Shown: in pieces, positions 49,313-57,956 of the stretch
Numbering within the stretch: the first letter of the stretch is position 1
Layout: each line of letters starts with the position of its first letter
Origin: an uncultured Muribaculaceae bacterium
Lineage (GTDB): Bacteria; Bacteroidota; Bacteroidia; Bacteroidales; Muribaculaceae
Length of the DNA: 58,909 nt
NCBI GenBank assembly: GCA_910587075.1
Contig: CAJUKE010000003.1
Location: 113,464 to 172,372 of the forward strand
Reading direction: 5' to 3'
The notes under the pieces: generated by a model
The model's database searches: none
The model's input: the letters and a program-made list of their open reading frames with translations, nothing else
Told to the model about the DNA's origin: nothing
Position numbers and translations under genes: made by a program

Positions 49313-50659
49313 ATGAACAATCACCGATTGCTCGCAGGGTTGCTTTGCGCGACTTTGCTGAGCGCCGGAGTGCGTGCCTACGGCGACGAGGGAGCCCTGT
49401 CGACTGACCCGCCGGGTGGCACTGTCGTGACGCTCGAAGAGATTTTCGAGGCTGCCGAGACCAACAGCGCGATGCTCCGGCCATCTTTCTCGGCCGAAGA
49501 GGAGGCCCGGAGAGAGGTCAGCGTGGCCAAGAGCGCGCGACTCCCTGAAATTAACGTATCGCTGTCAGTAAGTTACATAGGCGATGGCTTCACTACCGAG
49601 CGCGATTTTTCCGACTATCAGAAAGCGCCGATTCCGCATTTCGGCAATGGCTTGGGGCTCACCGTTGAGCAACCGCTGTACACCGGCGGCGCGATTTCCA
49701 ACGCCATAGGGCTGGCCGAGCTCAAGAGTGAGGCAGCCCGCTATTCGACGGAGCTGAACCGGGCCGACATCCGCTTCCGGCTCGCTGGTTTCTACTTCGA
49801 TATTTTCAAGTACACCAACCTCAGGTCGGTTGTCGAGCAGAATATCGAGCTGGCGCGGAAGGTGCTGGCCGAGATGCGTGCTCGCCATGAGCAGGGGGTT
49901 GCCCTGCGCAACGACATTACCCGCTACGAGCTGTTGGTGTCGAACCTGGAGCTGCGGTTGGTGAAAATAAACAACACCCTTGAGATTCTCAACCATTCGC
50001 TGGTGGTTACCGCCGGACTCCCAGAGGGCACGGTTGTAAGCCCCGATCCGTCGATTCTCGACCGAAGCCTTTCAGCCGCCGGCGAGGGGTGGTGGCGCCA
50101 GATGGCAGGGGAGCGCTCCCCGTCGCTGAAACTCGCCCGCCAGAGTGTCGAAATCAGCCGGAAGGCCGAGTCGCTCGCCCGCTCTGAGCGGTTGCCGAAA
50201 ATTGGTCTTAAGGCGAGCTGGAGCATCGACGGACCGATCCTCGTCGAAGTGCCCCCGATCAACCGAAACCTGAGCTACTGGTACGTCGGGCTCGGTGTGA
50301 GCTACAATATATCGTCGCTGTTCAAGGCCAACAAGGCTGTTGCCAAGAGCCGGGCCGCCACTGTAACAGCGCTCGACCGCCTGAAAGCCGCCGACGAGTC
50401 GCTCACACTTGGCGTGCGGGCCGACTATATACGCTATCTTGAAGCCTATCAGGAACTTGATACGCAACGCAAAAGCGTTGAACTGGCCGAGCGTAACTAC
50501 CGCACGACCTCAACCCGGTACTCGGCCGACATGGCTCTGATAACCGATATGCTTGACGCCGCCAACGCGAAACTTGAGGCTGAGCAGTTGCTCGTGAACG
50601 CCCGCATCAACATCATTTACTCTTACTACAAACTACTTTTCACAACGGGACAGATATGA
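49313..50659 (+). CDS. TolC family outer membrane protein (MFS partner)
   Basis: 448 residues: a signal peptide (about 1-24), then two OEP helical repeats (EEARREVSVAKSARLPEINVSLSVSY..., LTLGVRADYIRYLEAYQELDTQRKSVELAERNYRTTSTRY...) of the TolC duct family. It shares the fold with, but differs clearly from, the RND-linked TolC protein at 34639-35937. It is the first gene of a TolC-HlyD-MFS operon and overlaps the HlyD gene by four bases. Confidence 0.93.
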   Translation: MNNHRLLAGLLCATLLSAGVRAYGDEGALSTDPPGGTVVTLEEIFEAAETNSAMLRPSFSAEEEARREVSVAKSARLPEINVSLSVSYIGDGFTTERDFSDYQKAPIPHFGNGLGLTVEQPLYTGGAISNAIGLAELKSEAARYSTELNRADIRFRLAGFYFDIFKYTNLRSVVEQNIELARKVLAEMRARHEQGVALRNDITRYELLVSNLELRLVKINNTLEILNHSLVVTAGLPEGTVVSPDPSILDRSLSAAGEGWWRQMAGERSPSLKLARQSVEISRKAESLARSERLPKIGLKASWSIDGPILVEVPPINRNLSYWYVGLGVSYNISSLFKANKAVAKSRAATVTALDRLKAADESLTLGVRADYIRYLEAYQELDTQRKSVELAERNYRTTSTRYSADMALITDMLDAANAKLEAEQLLVNARINIIYSYYKLLFTTGQI

Positions 50660-51690
50660 AACACCATACCAAGAAAGTATTATCGTATATCGTGACGGGC
50701 GTCGTTGTAGCGGCGGCCGCTCTGTGGGTCGGCGGCAAATTCGTGCGCCTCGGCGATGTGGAGTTCACCGACAACGCCCAGGTACGGCAGCAGATCGTGC
50801 CGGTCAACAGCCGCGTGCAGGGTTATGTGAAGGAGATCCGTTTCCGCGAATATGAGCCGGTGAAGAAGGGCGACACGCTTGTCGTAATCGACGATTCCGA
50901 TATGCGGCTTCGCGTGGCGCAGGCCCGGGCCGACTATCAGAACGCCCTCGCGGGGCGCGGGGTGGCCGACCGCACCGTGGGTGTGGCTTCCGCCAATGTG
51001 GCCGTTACCGAGGCTTCAATCGCCGAGGCCAAGGTGCTGATGGATATGGCCGCGACCGACCTGGCACGCTACAGCAAACTCCTCGAACAGGAGGCTGTGA
51101 CACGTCAGCAGTACGATGTGGCAAAAACCGACTATGAGGCCAAGAAGGCCCGCTACGAGATGCTCGCGCGCCAGCGCTCGGCAACCAATTCGGTGGTCGA
51201 TGAAACGCGTCAGCGCATAGCTCAGAACGATGCCGGCATAGAGCTTGCCAAAGCGCTGTTGGAGACGGCTGAGCTTAACCTTTCGTACTGCGCCATCGTC
51301 GCGCCTTGTGACGGCTTCGCCTCCAGAAAGGAAATCCAGGTCGGGCAGCTTGTGCAGCCGGGCCAGACCCTTCTTGACGTGGTTGACTCGGCCGACGTAT
51401 GGGTCACCGCCAATTACAAGGAGACACAGCTGCGCCACATAGCCCCGGGTAGCGAGGTAGAGATTAAGGTCGATGCCATCCCCGGAGTGAAATTCGAGGG
51501 TAGGGTGGTATCCATTTCCAAGGCCACTGGTGCCTCGCTGTCGCTGCTGCCGCAGGATAATTCGGCCGGTAACTTCGTGAAGGTGCGCCAGCGCGTACCG
51601 GTGCGAATCGAGTTCGCCGAGGGGAATGACCCGGCCGAGATGGCGAAGCTCCGGGCCGGGATGAACGTCGAGTGCGAGGTAAAGTATTGA
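50656..51690 (+). CDS. HlyD/EmrA family membrane fusion protein
   Basis: 344 residues: one N-terminal TM anchor (YIVTGVVVAAAALWVGGKFV), then the biotinyl-lipoyl-like half-motif (VPVNSRVQGYVKEIRFREYEPVKKGDTLVVID). A long coiled-coil hairpin (about 90-205) leads to the second half-motif (VAPCDGFASRKEIQVGQLVQPGQTLLDVV), and a beta-barrel domain ends the protein. This is the EmrA layout that links an MFS pump to a TolC duct. It overlaps the TolC gene and ends 3 nt before the MFS gene. Confidence 0.94.
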   Translation: MKHHTKKVLSYIVTGVVVAAAALWVGGKFVRLGDVEFTDNAQVRQQIVPVNSRVQGYVKEIRFREYEPVKKGDTLVVIDDSDMRLRVAQARADYQNALAGRGVADRTVGVASANVAVTEASIAEAKVLMDMAATDLARYSKLLEQEAVTRQQYDVAKTDYEAKKARYEMLARQRSATNSVVDETRQRIAQNDAGIELAKALLETAELNLSYCAIVAPCDGFASRKEIQVGQLVQPGQTLLDVVDSADVWVTANYKETQLRHIAPGSEVEIKVDAIPGVKFEGRVVSISKATGASLSLLPQDNSAGNFVKVRQRVPVRIEFAEGNDPAEMAKLRAGMNVECEVKY

Positions 51691-51693
51691 CGT

Positions 51694-53313
51694 ATGGCTG
51701 ACTGGCACGCACCCCAGGGCCCGTTTGATATTCCCGACGTCCCGAACTTCGTACCGCGGCGTCTGAAGCCCTGGATTTTTATATTCTTTGTGCTGATCGT
51801 GCAGTTTTCGGGAGGCGTTTACCTCGCGGCTGTCAACGATATGGTCGGCACCACGGCACTTATGCGCGAGGACATACTCATGGCGGGCTACGCTTCTATC
51901 GTCGGGCTGGCGATCAATTTCGCCGTGATGTTCCGCGTAAAATTCCGCTTTTCCAACCGCACCCAGCTTTTGGTGTGCGCTATGGTGCTGATGGCCGCCA
52001 ACGTCATATGCGCCCATACTTCATCGGTGGCGCTGCTTGTAGGGGTGTGCTTCGTGGCGGGGTGGTTCAGGATGCAGGCCACGTTTGCCTGCAACTCGAC
52101 CATCCAGCTGTGGCTGACCCCGACGCGCGATATGTCGGTGTTTTTCTGCTACGTCTATATCGTGGTCGACAGCGTGATTCAGCTGAGCGGCATAGCGGCG
52201 GTCTACGCCGCGTTCAACTGGCAGTGGGAGTATATGCACTGGATAATGACTGGGTCGCTGGCGCTTATGATGGTGCTGGTGCTGATACTGGTGAAGCCCG
52301 TGAGGGCTCCGATGTTTATACCCTTGCTCGGTATCGACTGGCTCGGCGGACTGCTCTGGGGCGGCTTCATGCTCTGCTTCACCTTCGTGTGTGTCTACGG
52401 CAACTATTACGACTGGTGGGAGGCCGCGGAGATACGGGGCGCCACCATCCTCGGTTGTGCCCTGTTGGCCATTAACCTGTGGAGGGCGTCGTTTCTGAGG
52501 CATCCATATGTAAGTTTCCAGGCACTTAAGAACCGCAATGTCATCAGGGCTACGCTCGTGTATCTCGTGTTCTTCACGCTGATGGCGACGGAGCATGTGT
52601 TCGAGCACGGGTATGCCTCCGCGATTCTGGGCTTCGACGAGACCAACCTCATCGACCTCAACTGGTACGTTTTCGTTGGCATAGTGGCGGGGTGCGCCTT
52701 TACTTACTATACCTTTGCCCTGCGTAAGTGGCGCTACAAGACAATGACCGCCATCGGCTTTATCCTGGCTGCCGTATATCTCGCGTATTTTTATTTCGGC
52801 ATCGACTACGGTGTCGAGAAGGAGGCTCTGTTCGTGCCGTTGTTCATCAGGGGCGCCGGCGCGGTGATAATCTCAATAGTGTTCCTCACGTCGATCGTTC
52901 AGAGCGGACTGCCGTTCCAGGTATTCCCTCAGGCGCTGACCATCAACGGGTTTACCGGGGCTGTGATGGGAGCGGCTTTTGGCCCGGCGATTGTAGGCGA
53001 ATGGCTCAGCCGAACAGTGGCCAAAAACGCCGCCCTGCTGTCGGCGGCGGTTACCGACACATCGTACGCCGGGGGGTATGCCCGCCTCGGCGAGGTGATG
53101 GGGACCGTCGGCCGACAGGCGCTCGTGGTTTCGATGAAGGAGATTTACGGATGGCTTCTGATTGCCGCCGCGGTATCGGTGGTAATCATCCTTGTAAGCT
53201 ATTTCCCGCCGAGGCCGTCGGCCATTTTCCCGAAATGGAGCACTATACGGCGCTCGATCAAGCGCCTGTATCGCGGCGAGCGGAAAGCAGCGGAGGCTCA
53301 GGCTTTGCCCTGA
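51694..53313 (+). CDS. MFS multidrug transporter, DHA2/EmrB-like
   Basis: 539 residues with about 14 hydrophobic helices, the DHA2 topology that pairs with EmrA-type adaptors. It is divergent: the canonical motif A is weak (VMFRVKFRFSNRTQLL lies near that position), and several loops carry aromatic clusters (NYYDWWEAAE). It should export hydrophobic toxic compounds; the substrate is unknown. Its 3' end overlaps the convergent gpmA gene by 16 nt. Confidence 0.88.
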   Translation: MADWHAPQGPFDIPDVPNFVPRRLKPWIFIFFVLIVQFSGGVYLAAVNDMVGTTALMREDILMAGYASIVGLAINFAVMFRVKFRFSNRTQLLVCAMVLMAANVICAHTSSVALLVGVCFVAGWFRMQATFACNSTIQLWLTPTRDMSVFFCYVYIVVDSVIQLSGIAAVYAAFNWQWEYMHWIMTGSLALMMVLVLILVKPVRAPMFIPLLGIDWLGGLLWGGFMLCFTFVCVYGNYYDWWEAAEIRGATILGCALLAINLWRASFLRHPYVSFQALKNRNVIRATLVYLVFFTLMATEHVFEHGYASAILGFDETNLIDLNWYVFVGIVAGCAFTYYTFALRKWRYKTMTAIGFILAAVYLAYFYFGIDYGVEKEALFVPLFIRGAGAVIISIVFLTSIVQSGLPFQVFPQALTINGFTGAVMGAAFGPAIVGEWLSRTVAKNAALLSAAVTDTSYAGGYARLGEVMGTVGRQALVVSMKEIYGWLLIAAAVSVVIILVSYFPPRPSAIFPKWSTIRRSIKRLYRGERKAAEAQALP

Positions 53314-54041
53314 GCCGCCACGGCTTCCATACGGCGGCGCACCTCTTCGGAGTCGCCGGGTATGTAGTCCTTCACGAGGTTAAGGCCGTCGTCGAACTCG
53401 AATACCCATGGAGTGGCCGTAGGGAGGTTCAGCGATGAAATCTCGGCGTCGGAAATCCCTTTCAGGTGCTTTATGATGCCGCGCAGGCTGTTGCCGTGGG
53501 CCACGATGAGTATGTCGTCGCACTGCTTGAGCGAGGGGAGTATGACGCACTCCCAGTAGGGCATTGTGCGGGCTATGGTGTCGCGGAGCGACTCGGTGCG
53601 CGGCAGTTCGGCGTCTGGCACCCCGGCGTATCGCGGGTCGAGAGCCGGATCTCGCGGGTCGCCTACGGGTATGGGTGCCGGGGCGACGTCGTAGGCCCTG
53701 CGCCACAGGTGTACCTGCTCCTCGCCGTATTCGGCCGCGGTTTCGCTCTTATTGAGCCCTTGCAGAATGCCGTAGTGCTTCTCGTTGAGTCGCCAGGACT
53801 TCTCTACGGGAATCCAGTCGAGGTTCATGCGGTCGAGCACGGTGTCGAGGGTCTTTACGGCGCGTTTAAGCAGCGAGGTGTAGGCCCGGTCGAATTTGAA
53901 GCCTTTCGAGCGCAGAAGGTCTCCGGCCTCGGCGGCCTCGCGGACACCTTTGGGCGTGAGGTCAACGTCGGTCCATCCGGTGAATCGGTTCTCTTTGTTC
54001 CATTCGCTCTCGCCGTGGCGAAGTAGTACTATTCGTTTCAT
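53298..54041 (-). CDS. gpmA: 2,3-bisphosphoglycerate-dependent phosphoglycerate mutase
   Basis: 247 residues from the ATG at 54041 (MKRIVLLRHGESEWN); longer frames upstream are noise. The phospho-His is His9 in LLRHGESEWN. Other dPGM motifs follow: FTGWTDVDLTPKG, RRAYDVAPAPIP, ESLRDTIART and the second catalytic His in LIVAHGNSLRGIIKHLKG. It interconverts 3- and 2-phosphoglycerate in glycolysis. A 32-nt perfect palindrome lies 30 nt upstream of the start. The 3' end overlaps the MFS gene on the other strand. Confidence 0.97.
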   Translation of the reverse strand: MKRIVLLRHGESEWNKENRFTGWTDVDLTPKGVREAAEAGDLLRSKGFKFDRAYTSLLKRAVKTLDTVLDRMNLDWIPVEKSWRLNEKHYGILQGLNKSETAAEYGEEQVHLWRRAYDVAPAPIPVGDPRDPALDPRYAGVPDAELPRTESLRDTIARTMPYWECVILPSLKQCDDILIVAHGNSLRGIIKHLKGISDAEISSLNLPTATPWVFEFDDGLNLVKDYIPGDSEEVRRRMEAVAAQGKA

Positions 54042-54070
54042 ATTGCTAAGTGTCTTTACTATATAATCGG

Positions 54071-54102
54071 GGAAGCCGAAGCCAACGTTGGCTTCGGCTT
54101 CC
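54071..54102. repeat. 32-nt perfect palindrome upstream of gpmA
   Basis: GGAAGCCGAAGCCAAC is followed directly by its exact reverse complement. It lies between the TonB receptor gene and gpmA (both minus strand). No T run follows on the minus strand, so it is either a weak terminator of the receptor operon or a regulatory or processing hairpin. Confidence 0.85.
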
Positions 54103-54148
54103 TTTATATTAACAAATGAAACGGGCCGAAAGGTCGTGTCCTCGGTGG

Positions 54149-56020
54149 TCAGAAGGTGAGTTTCAGGCCTCCGAGAGCTGTGAAACCGGGCATCGGGTAG
54201 CCGCGGTTGATGGTGTAGCGGGCGTCGGTGATGTTTTCGAGCCGCAGAAACAGCTCGGCGAAGCGGCATGCCCGGAAAGAGATTTTCAGGTTGAGGAGGG
54301 CGTAGTCCTGGTCAGGCACGTCGGGAGCCACATACAGCCCGGCGACACCCTTGAGGTCGGCGGCGATTTTAAGGCGCTTCCAAAGGGAAAGCTCCGCGCC
54401 GAGATAATACTGGTGCGCTGGAGCGCCCACGAGGTCGGTGAGCGATGTGTGGAGGTAGCTGTATGAGGCGAAGAGCCATAGGTTATCGACGGGATGGCTG
54501 TTGGCCGAGAACTCGATGCCTTTGTTGATGAAGCGGCCTGTGTTGAGGTTCTTGTTGTCGACTACCTGGATCATATTGTCACCCTTGCTGTAGTATGCCG
54601 TGAGCTCGGCGTTGAGGTAGCGCGAGAACTGCTTCCCGAGGCTGAGTTCGTAGTTCATCATGCGCTCGGGGTCGAGCTCGGAATTCGCCATACGGTAGAG
54701 GTATAACTCGCGGAACGACGGGTTGCGGTAGCCCATGGCGAGGGTGCCTTTAAGGGTGAAACCGAGTCCCGGGTTGAGCGCGAAGCCGAATTGGGGAACC
54801 CACTGGGTCGCGAACATATCGCTGTTGGCCATACGCAGGCCCCCGTTGAGGTTGAGCAGATTCCCGGCAAGGGTCTGGGAGAGGGTGATGTAGGGTGAGT
54901 ACTCGGTGATTGTCTTTCGTCCGATAGTGGTCATGGAGCCCTCCGCGTGGTCTTTGCCACCCGAAGTGGGTATCTCGCCGGAATAACGGTCGAAGTCGAA
55001 GCCCACAGTTGCCGCCGCGCCCCGCCAAGGTGAGAAGTTCTGGTAGGCTATCACTCCTAAGCGGTCGTCGGTGCTGTGGAAGTGGCGCGGATCGTCGACG
55101 AAGTGGTTGCCGTAGCTATAATAAGCCCTCACAGAGCCGTTTGTGGAGCCGTAGCGGTTGGTGGCGCTCACCGAGGCCTCGCCGCGGGTTATGCTTTGGC
55201 TGTAAATGTCGGTCGACTCCGGGTCGGAGAGCTTCGGATATATCGGGTCGTTCCCTTTGAAACGCGTCAGCGTGTAGTCGGCTACGGCTTTCCAATGGTC
55301 CGAGAAGTCGTAGCCTATCTTGGCATACCCTTCGGCTTGGCGGAAGTCGAAGTTGTCGGTAGTGCCGTCGGTGCGGTTGTAGGACAGCGACACCAGCGAG
55401 GAGAATCGTCCGAAGCGGGTAGTGTTGGTCAGCGACGTAAGCCAGGTGTTGTATGAGCCGTACTGGGTGGTGAGGGTGGTGCGCACGCCCCGCTGGCGGG
55501 GATTCTTTGTGATGACGTTGATGGCCCCGGCCATGGCGTTTGAGCCGTATAGCACCGAGCCCGGGCCGCGGAGTACCTCGACCCTTTCGACGTATTCCTT
55601 GGAATAGAAGTCGGCTATGTGGTGGGAGTAGATTCCGGCGAACTGGGGCTGGCCGTCGACCATCATAAGCACGGCGCTGGCGCGGTCGCCACCCACGCCG
55701 CGGAGCTTGATGTGGCCCGAACCGCCGTTGCTTACCCCGAAACCGAAGATGCTTCGCTCGCTGACGAAGAGGCTCGGCACCATACCCGAGATTGCCGACA
55801 GCACCTGGGTCTGCCCGGCTGATTCGAGCCGCTCGGGGCCGATTACCGACACGGTGTAGGGGAGGAGGTCCTTCGATACCCGGCTGTTGGTGCCGGTAAC
55901 CACCACTTCGCCAAGATGGAGGGTGGAGTCGGCTGTTTCAGCCGCCGAGGAGGCGGCGGAAACAGCCAGCGCGAAGAGGGGGAGCAGTCGCGGTCTCATC
56001 AGTGTCGGAGTCTTATTCAA
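54149..56020 (-). CDS. TonB-dependent outer membrane receptor (vitamin B12/siderophore type)
   Basis: 623 residues: a signal peptide, a plug (about 30-150) with TonB-box-like GEVVVTGTNSRVSKDLLPYTVSVI, MMVDGQPQFAGIYSHHI and VERVEVLRGPGSVLYGSNAMAGAINVITK, then a 22-strand barrel ending FTALGGLKLTF. It lacks the N-terminal extension of SusC proteins and its size is that of BtuB/FepA-like receptors. The ligand (iron chelate, heme, cobalamin or another metal complex) cannot be told. Its start overlaps the end of the DUF362 gene by 8 nt, so the two form an operon. Confidence 0.93.
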   Translation of the reverse strand: MNKTPTLMRPRLLPLFALAVSAASSAAETADSTLHLGEVVVTGTNSRVSKDLLPYTVSVIGPERLESAGQTQVLSAISGMVPSLFVSERSIFGFGVSNGGSGHIKLRGVGGDRASAVLMMVDGQPQFAGIYSHHIADFYSKEYVERVEVLRGPGSVLYGSNAMAGAINVITKNPRQRGVRTTLTTQYGSYNTWLTSLTNTTRFGRFSSLVSLSYNRTDGTTDNFDFRQAEGYAKIGYDFSDHWKAVADYTLTRFKGNDPIYPKLSDPESTDIYSQSITRGEASVSATNRYGSTNGSVRAYYSYGNHFVDDPRHFHSTDDRLGVIAYQNFSPWRGAAATVGFDFDRYSGEIPTSGGKDHAEGSMTTIGRKTITEYSPYITLSQTLAGNLLNLNGGLRMANSDMFATQWVPQFGFALNPGLGFTLKGTLAMGYRNPSFRELYLYRMANSELDPERMMNYELSLGKQFSRYLNAELTAYYSKGDNMIQVVDNKNLNTGRFINKGIEFSANSHPVDNLWLFASYSYLHTSLTDLVGAPAHQYYLGAELSLWKRLKIAADLKGVAGLYVAPDVPDQDYALLNLKISFRACRFAELFLRLENITDARYTINRGYPMPGFTALGGLKLTF

Positions 56021-56966
56021 GCTGGTCGAGGTTCACTATCTCATAATCGGTGGAACCGAGCCCTATGGCTGCCGCATGGTCGATCGTGTGGGTTCCGTGC
56101 CGGCTGTTGATGCGCTCAATGAGTGGTGCGTTGTCGTTCCCCTCAGACGGTTTCATACCGAATATGATGTCGACGCATGCTTTGTCGAGCGCGACGGGGT
56201 CAGTGGAGGCCAGGATGCCGTAATCCTTCAGGAGCACCTCGGAGGGGTGGGCGGCGCAGTCGCAATCGACCGACATATTGTTCATTATGTTGATGTATAC
56301 GATGTTGTCGCCGAAGTAGTCATCGACAGCCTGCGCCGCGGCCGCCATAGATTCGAGGAAGAGGTCCTGCTCGGCGATATTCTGCCATATCTCCCCAGCC
56401 TTGTCGGTTTTGCCCGCGGAGTGGATGTAGGCTTTGCCGTCGGCCGAGGCCACGCCTATGCTCGCGTTCTTAAGCACGCCGCCGTAGCCGCCCATCGCGT
56501 GCCCCTTGAAATGCGCCAGGTTGACCATAAAGTCGTAGCGGGGGAGGTGGCTCCCAACGATGTCGTATTTTATGTGTCGGCGGTCGCGCACGGGAATTTT
56601 CATCTGACCCTCCTCGTCCATAAGGTCGACGGGGGCGATAGAGTCGTAGCCGTGGTCGTGGACTGTCTGCCAGTGTGCCTCGAAAGTGTTACGCTTTCCG
56701 GCATAAGCCGTGTTGCACTCGACGATGGTCCCCCTCACGGAATCGACCAAAGCGCTGATCAGCGTGGGCTTCAGATAGTTGGGATTTCCGGCTTCGCCGG
56801 TGCTGATTTTCACCGCCACGCGGTGGCCGTCGGCCGGTCGCCCGAGCGCTTTGTAAACCTTGACGAGGGCCTCGGGAGTGATTTCCCGGGTCATGAACAC
56901 TTTCGACTTGGCACCTACAGTCAGAGTCGCCGCGCTGATGAGCGCGAACAGAAGATACTTTTTCAT
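56013..56966 (-). CDS. Exported DUF362 family protein
   Basis: 317 residues from the ATG at 56966 (MKKYLLFALISAATLTVGA signal peptide). The body is DUF362: HRVAVKISTGEAGNPNYLKP, VNLAHFKGHAMGGYGGVLKNASIGVAS and DPVALDKACVDIIFG. The related proteins often carry a C-terminal 4Fe-4S ferredoxin part; here it is absent. The function of the family is not established. Being exported and upstream of a TonB receptor suggests a link to uptake or handling of a metal or metal complex (inference). A promoter -7 element lies at 57045-57038. Confidence 0.85.
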   Translation of the reverse strand: MKKYLLFALISAATLTVGAKSKVFMTREITPEALVKVYKALGRPADGHRVAVKISTGEAGNPNYLKPTLISALVDSVRGTIVECNTAYAGKRNTFEAHWQTVHDHGYDSIAPVDLMDEEGQMKIPVRDRRHIKYDIVGSHLPRYDFMVNLAHFKGHAMGGYGGVLKNASIGVASADGKAYIHSAGKTDKAGEIWQNIAEQDLFLESMAAAAQAVDDYFGDNIVYINIMNNMSVDCDCAAHPSEVLLKDYGILASTDPVALDKACVDIIFGMKPSEGNDNAPLIERINSRHGTHTIDHAAAIGLGSTDYEIVNLDQLE

Positions 56967-57037
56967 AGATCGGTTTTTTGCTGACAGAATATGCTGATAT
57001 AGGAATCCGCGCCGCGTGCCCGGACCCCTTAATATCG

Positions 57038-57045
57038 CGAATTTA
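57038..57045 (-). promoter_or_regulatory. Promoter -7 element of the DUF362-TonB receptor operon
   Basis: TAAATTCG on the minus strand, about 70 nt before the DUF362 ATG, without a properly spaced TTTG. It lies in the 415-nt gap 56967-57381, which also holds a gene remnant and a terminator. Confidence 0.5.
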
Positions 57046-57113
57046 CGGGAAATCCCCATAATACGGCTTGCACAAAAGTAAGTTTCTGTTACCATAATTC
57101 CATTTGCCGCTCC

Positions 57114-57308
57114 TACCGCGGCACGCTATTCGATCTTGGTGAGGAGTTGTGTAATTCGCGAAGCGGCCTGCTAATCAGCATCGTGGAGATTTCCCGCAAG
57201 CGCGGCGGTTACGAGGTTGAGCTGTCAAACGGCAGCGAGCTTAAGCTGACCGAGGATGCCCAACCTATGCAGCCCCGCCAGGGTGACCGCGGATGTCACC
57301 GCAGGTGA
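57114..57308 (+). pseudogene. Possible remnant of a PepSY-like (DUF2874) protein
   Basis: The plus-strand frame ending at TGA 57306-57308 reads ...IVEISRKRGGYEVELSNGSELKLTED..., which resembles the repeat core of periplasmic PepSY-like proteins (pattern I.EIe...rGYEVeLsNG.El.fd). No start codon, signal peptide or first repeat is found upstream, where the DUF362 promoter lies. It looks like the decayed 3' end of a lost gene, or coincidence. Confidence 0.3.
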
Positions 57309-57331
57309 TAGCCGCGATTGGTCGCTGAATA

Positions 57332-57371
57332 AACACGGCGGAGAGCCCCGGAGTGGGCTTTCCGCCGTGTT
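57332..57371 (-). terminator. Terminator of the flavodoxin gene
   Basis: An 11-bp stem (AACACGGCGGA at 57332-57342 with TCCGCCGTGTT at 57361-57371) is extended by six inner pairs around a CGGAGT loop. It lies 10 nt beyond the flavodoxin stop. Confidence 0.8.
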
Positions 57372-57381
57372 CATAAGCAGG

Positions 57382-57945
57382 TTATCGGGCGATCCATTCT
57401 TTGATTTTGTCGGCGCTCGCGGGAAGGCGGAGGCCGGTGTGCCATTTGAGGTCAGGATAACCTTTACGCAAAGTCGCGTCAGCCTCGGACATCGGGCTTT
57501 CGTAGGATGTGCAGAAGGGGTACAATTCCTTCCCTTTCAAATCGGTGGTGTCAAGGAAAGTGCGTATCACCGCAGGCTCCTCGTGCCACCATATGGGAAA
57601 TCCGATGAACACTGTGTCGTATTGACTGAAGTCAACATCCAAGGGTTTGAGGGCGGGACGGAGCGTCTGGTTAAGGTGCTCCTGGGTGCAACGTGACTGC
57701 TCGTTGACCCAATCGACATCCTCGGCGGTGTAAGGCTGGGAGGGGAGCAACCGTACGAGCGGGGAGCCGGTCACTTCCGCCAGTTTCTTAGCGGCCAGTT
57801 CCGTGTTGCCGGAATGGGTGAAGTATACGATTATGGATTTCATTTTTTTTTCGGTTTTGGCTTTCGGCCCGGCGGCGTAGAGGTTGGCTCCAATCAGCAG
57901 AGCCGCTAACGCCAGGGCCGCTTTCAATATGTTTCTTATCTTCAT
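57382..57945 (-). CDS. Exported flavodoxin
   Basis: 187 residues from the ATG at 57945. An N-terminal signal peptide (MKIRNILKAALALAALLIGANLYAAG) precedes a complete flavodoxin fold starting MKSIIVYFTHSGNTELAAKK, whose SGNT phosphate loop binds FMN. The middle motif is VFIGFPIWWHEEPAVIRTF. Most flavodoxins are cytoplasmic, but Bacteroidetes have exported members; the partner is unknown. An A9 tract sits exactly between signal and domain and provides an internal ATG (57843). The upstream aldo/keto reductase gene on the same strand ends only 11 nt before, so they may form an operon for redox or aldehyde handling (inference). Confidence 0.88.
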   Translation of the reverse strand: MKIRNILKAALALAALLIGANLYAAGPKAKTEKKMKSIIVYFTHSGNTELAAKKLAEVTGSPLVRLLPSQPYTAEDVDWVNEQSRCTQEHLNQTLRPALKPLDVDFSQYDTVFIGFPIWWHEEPAVIRTFLDTTDLKGKELYPFCTSYESPMSEADATLRKGYPDLKWHTGLRLPASADKIKEWIAR

Positions 57946-57956
57946 ACGATTCTTTC

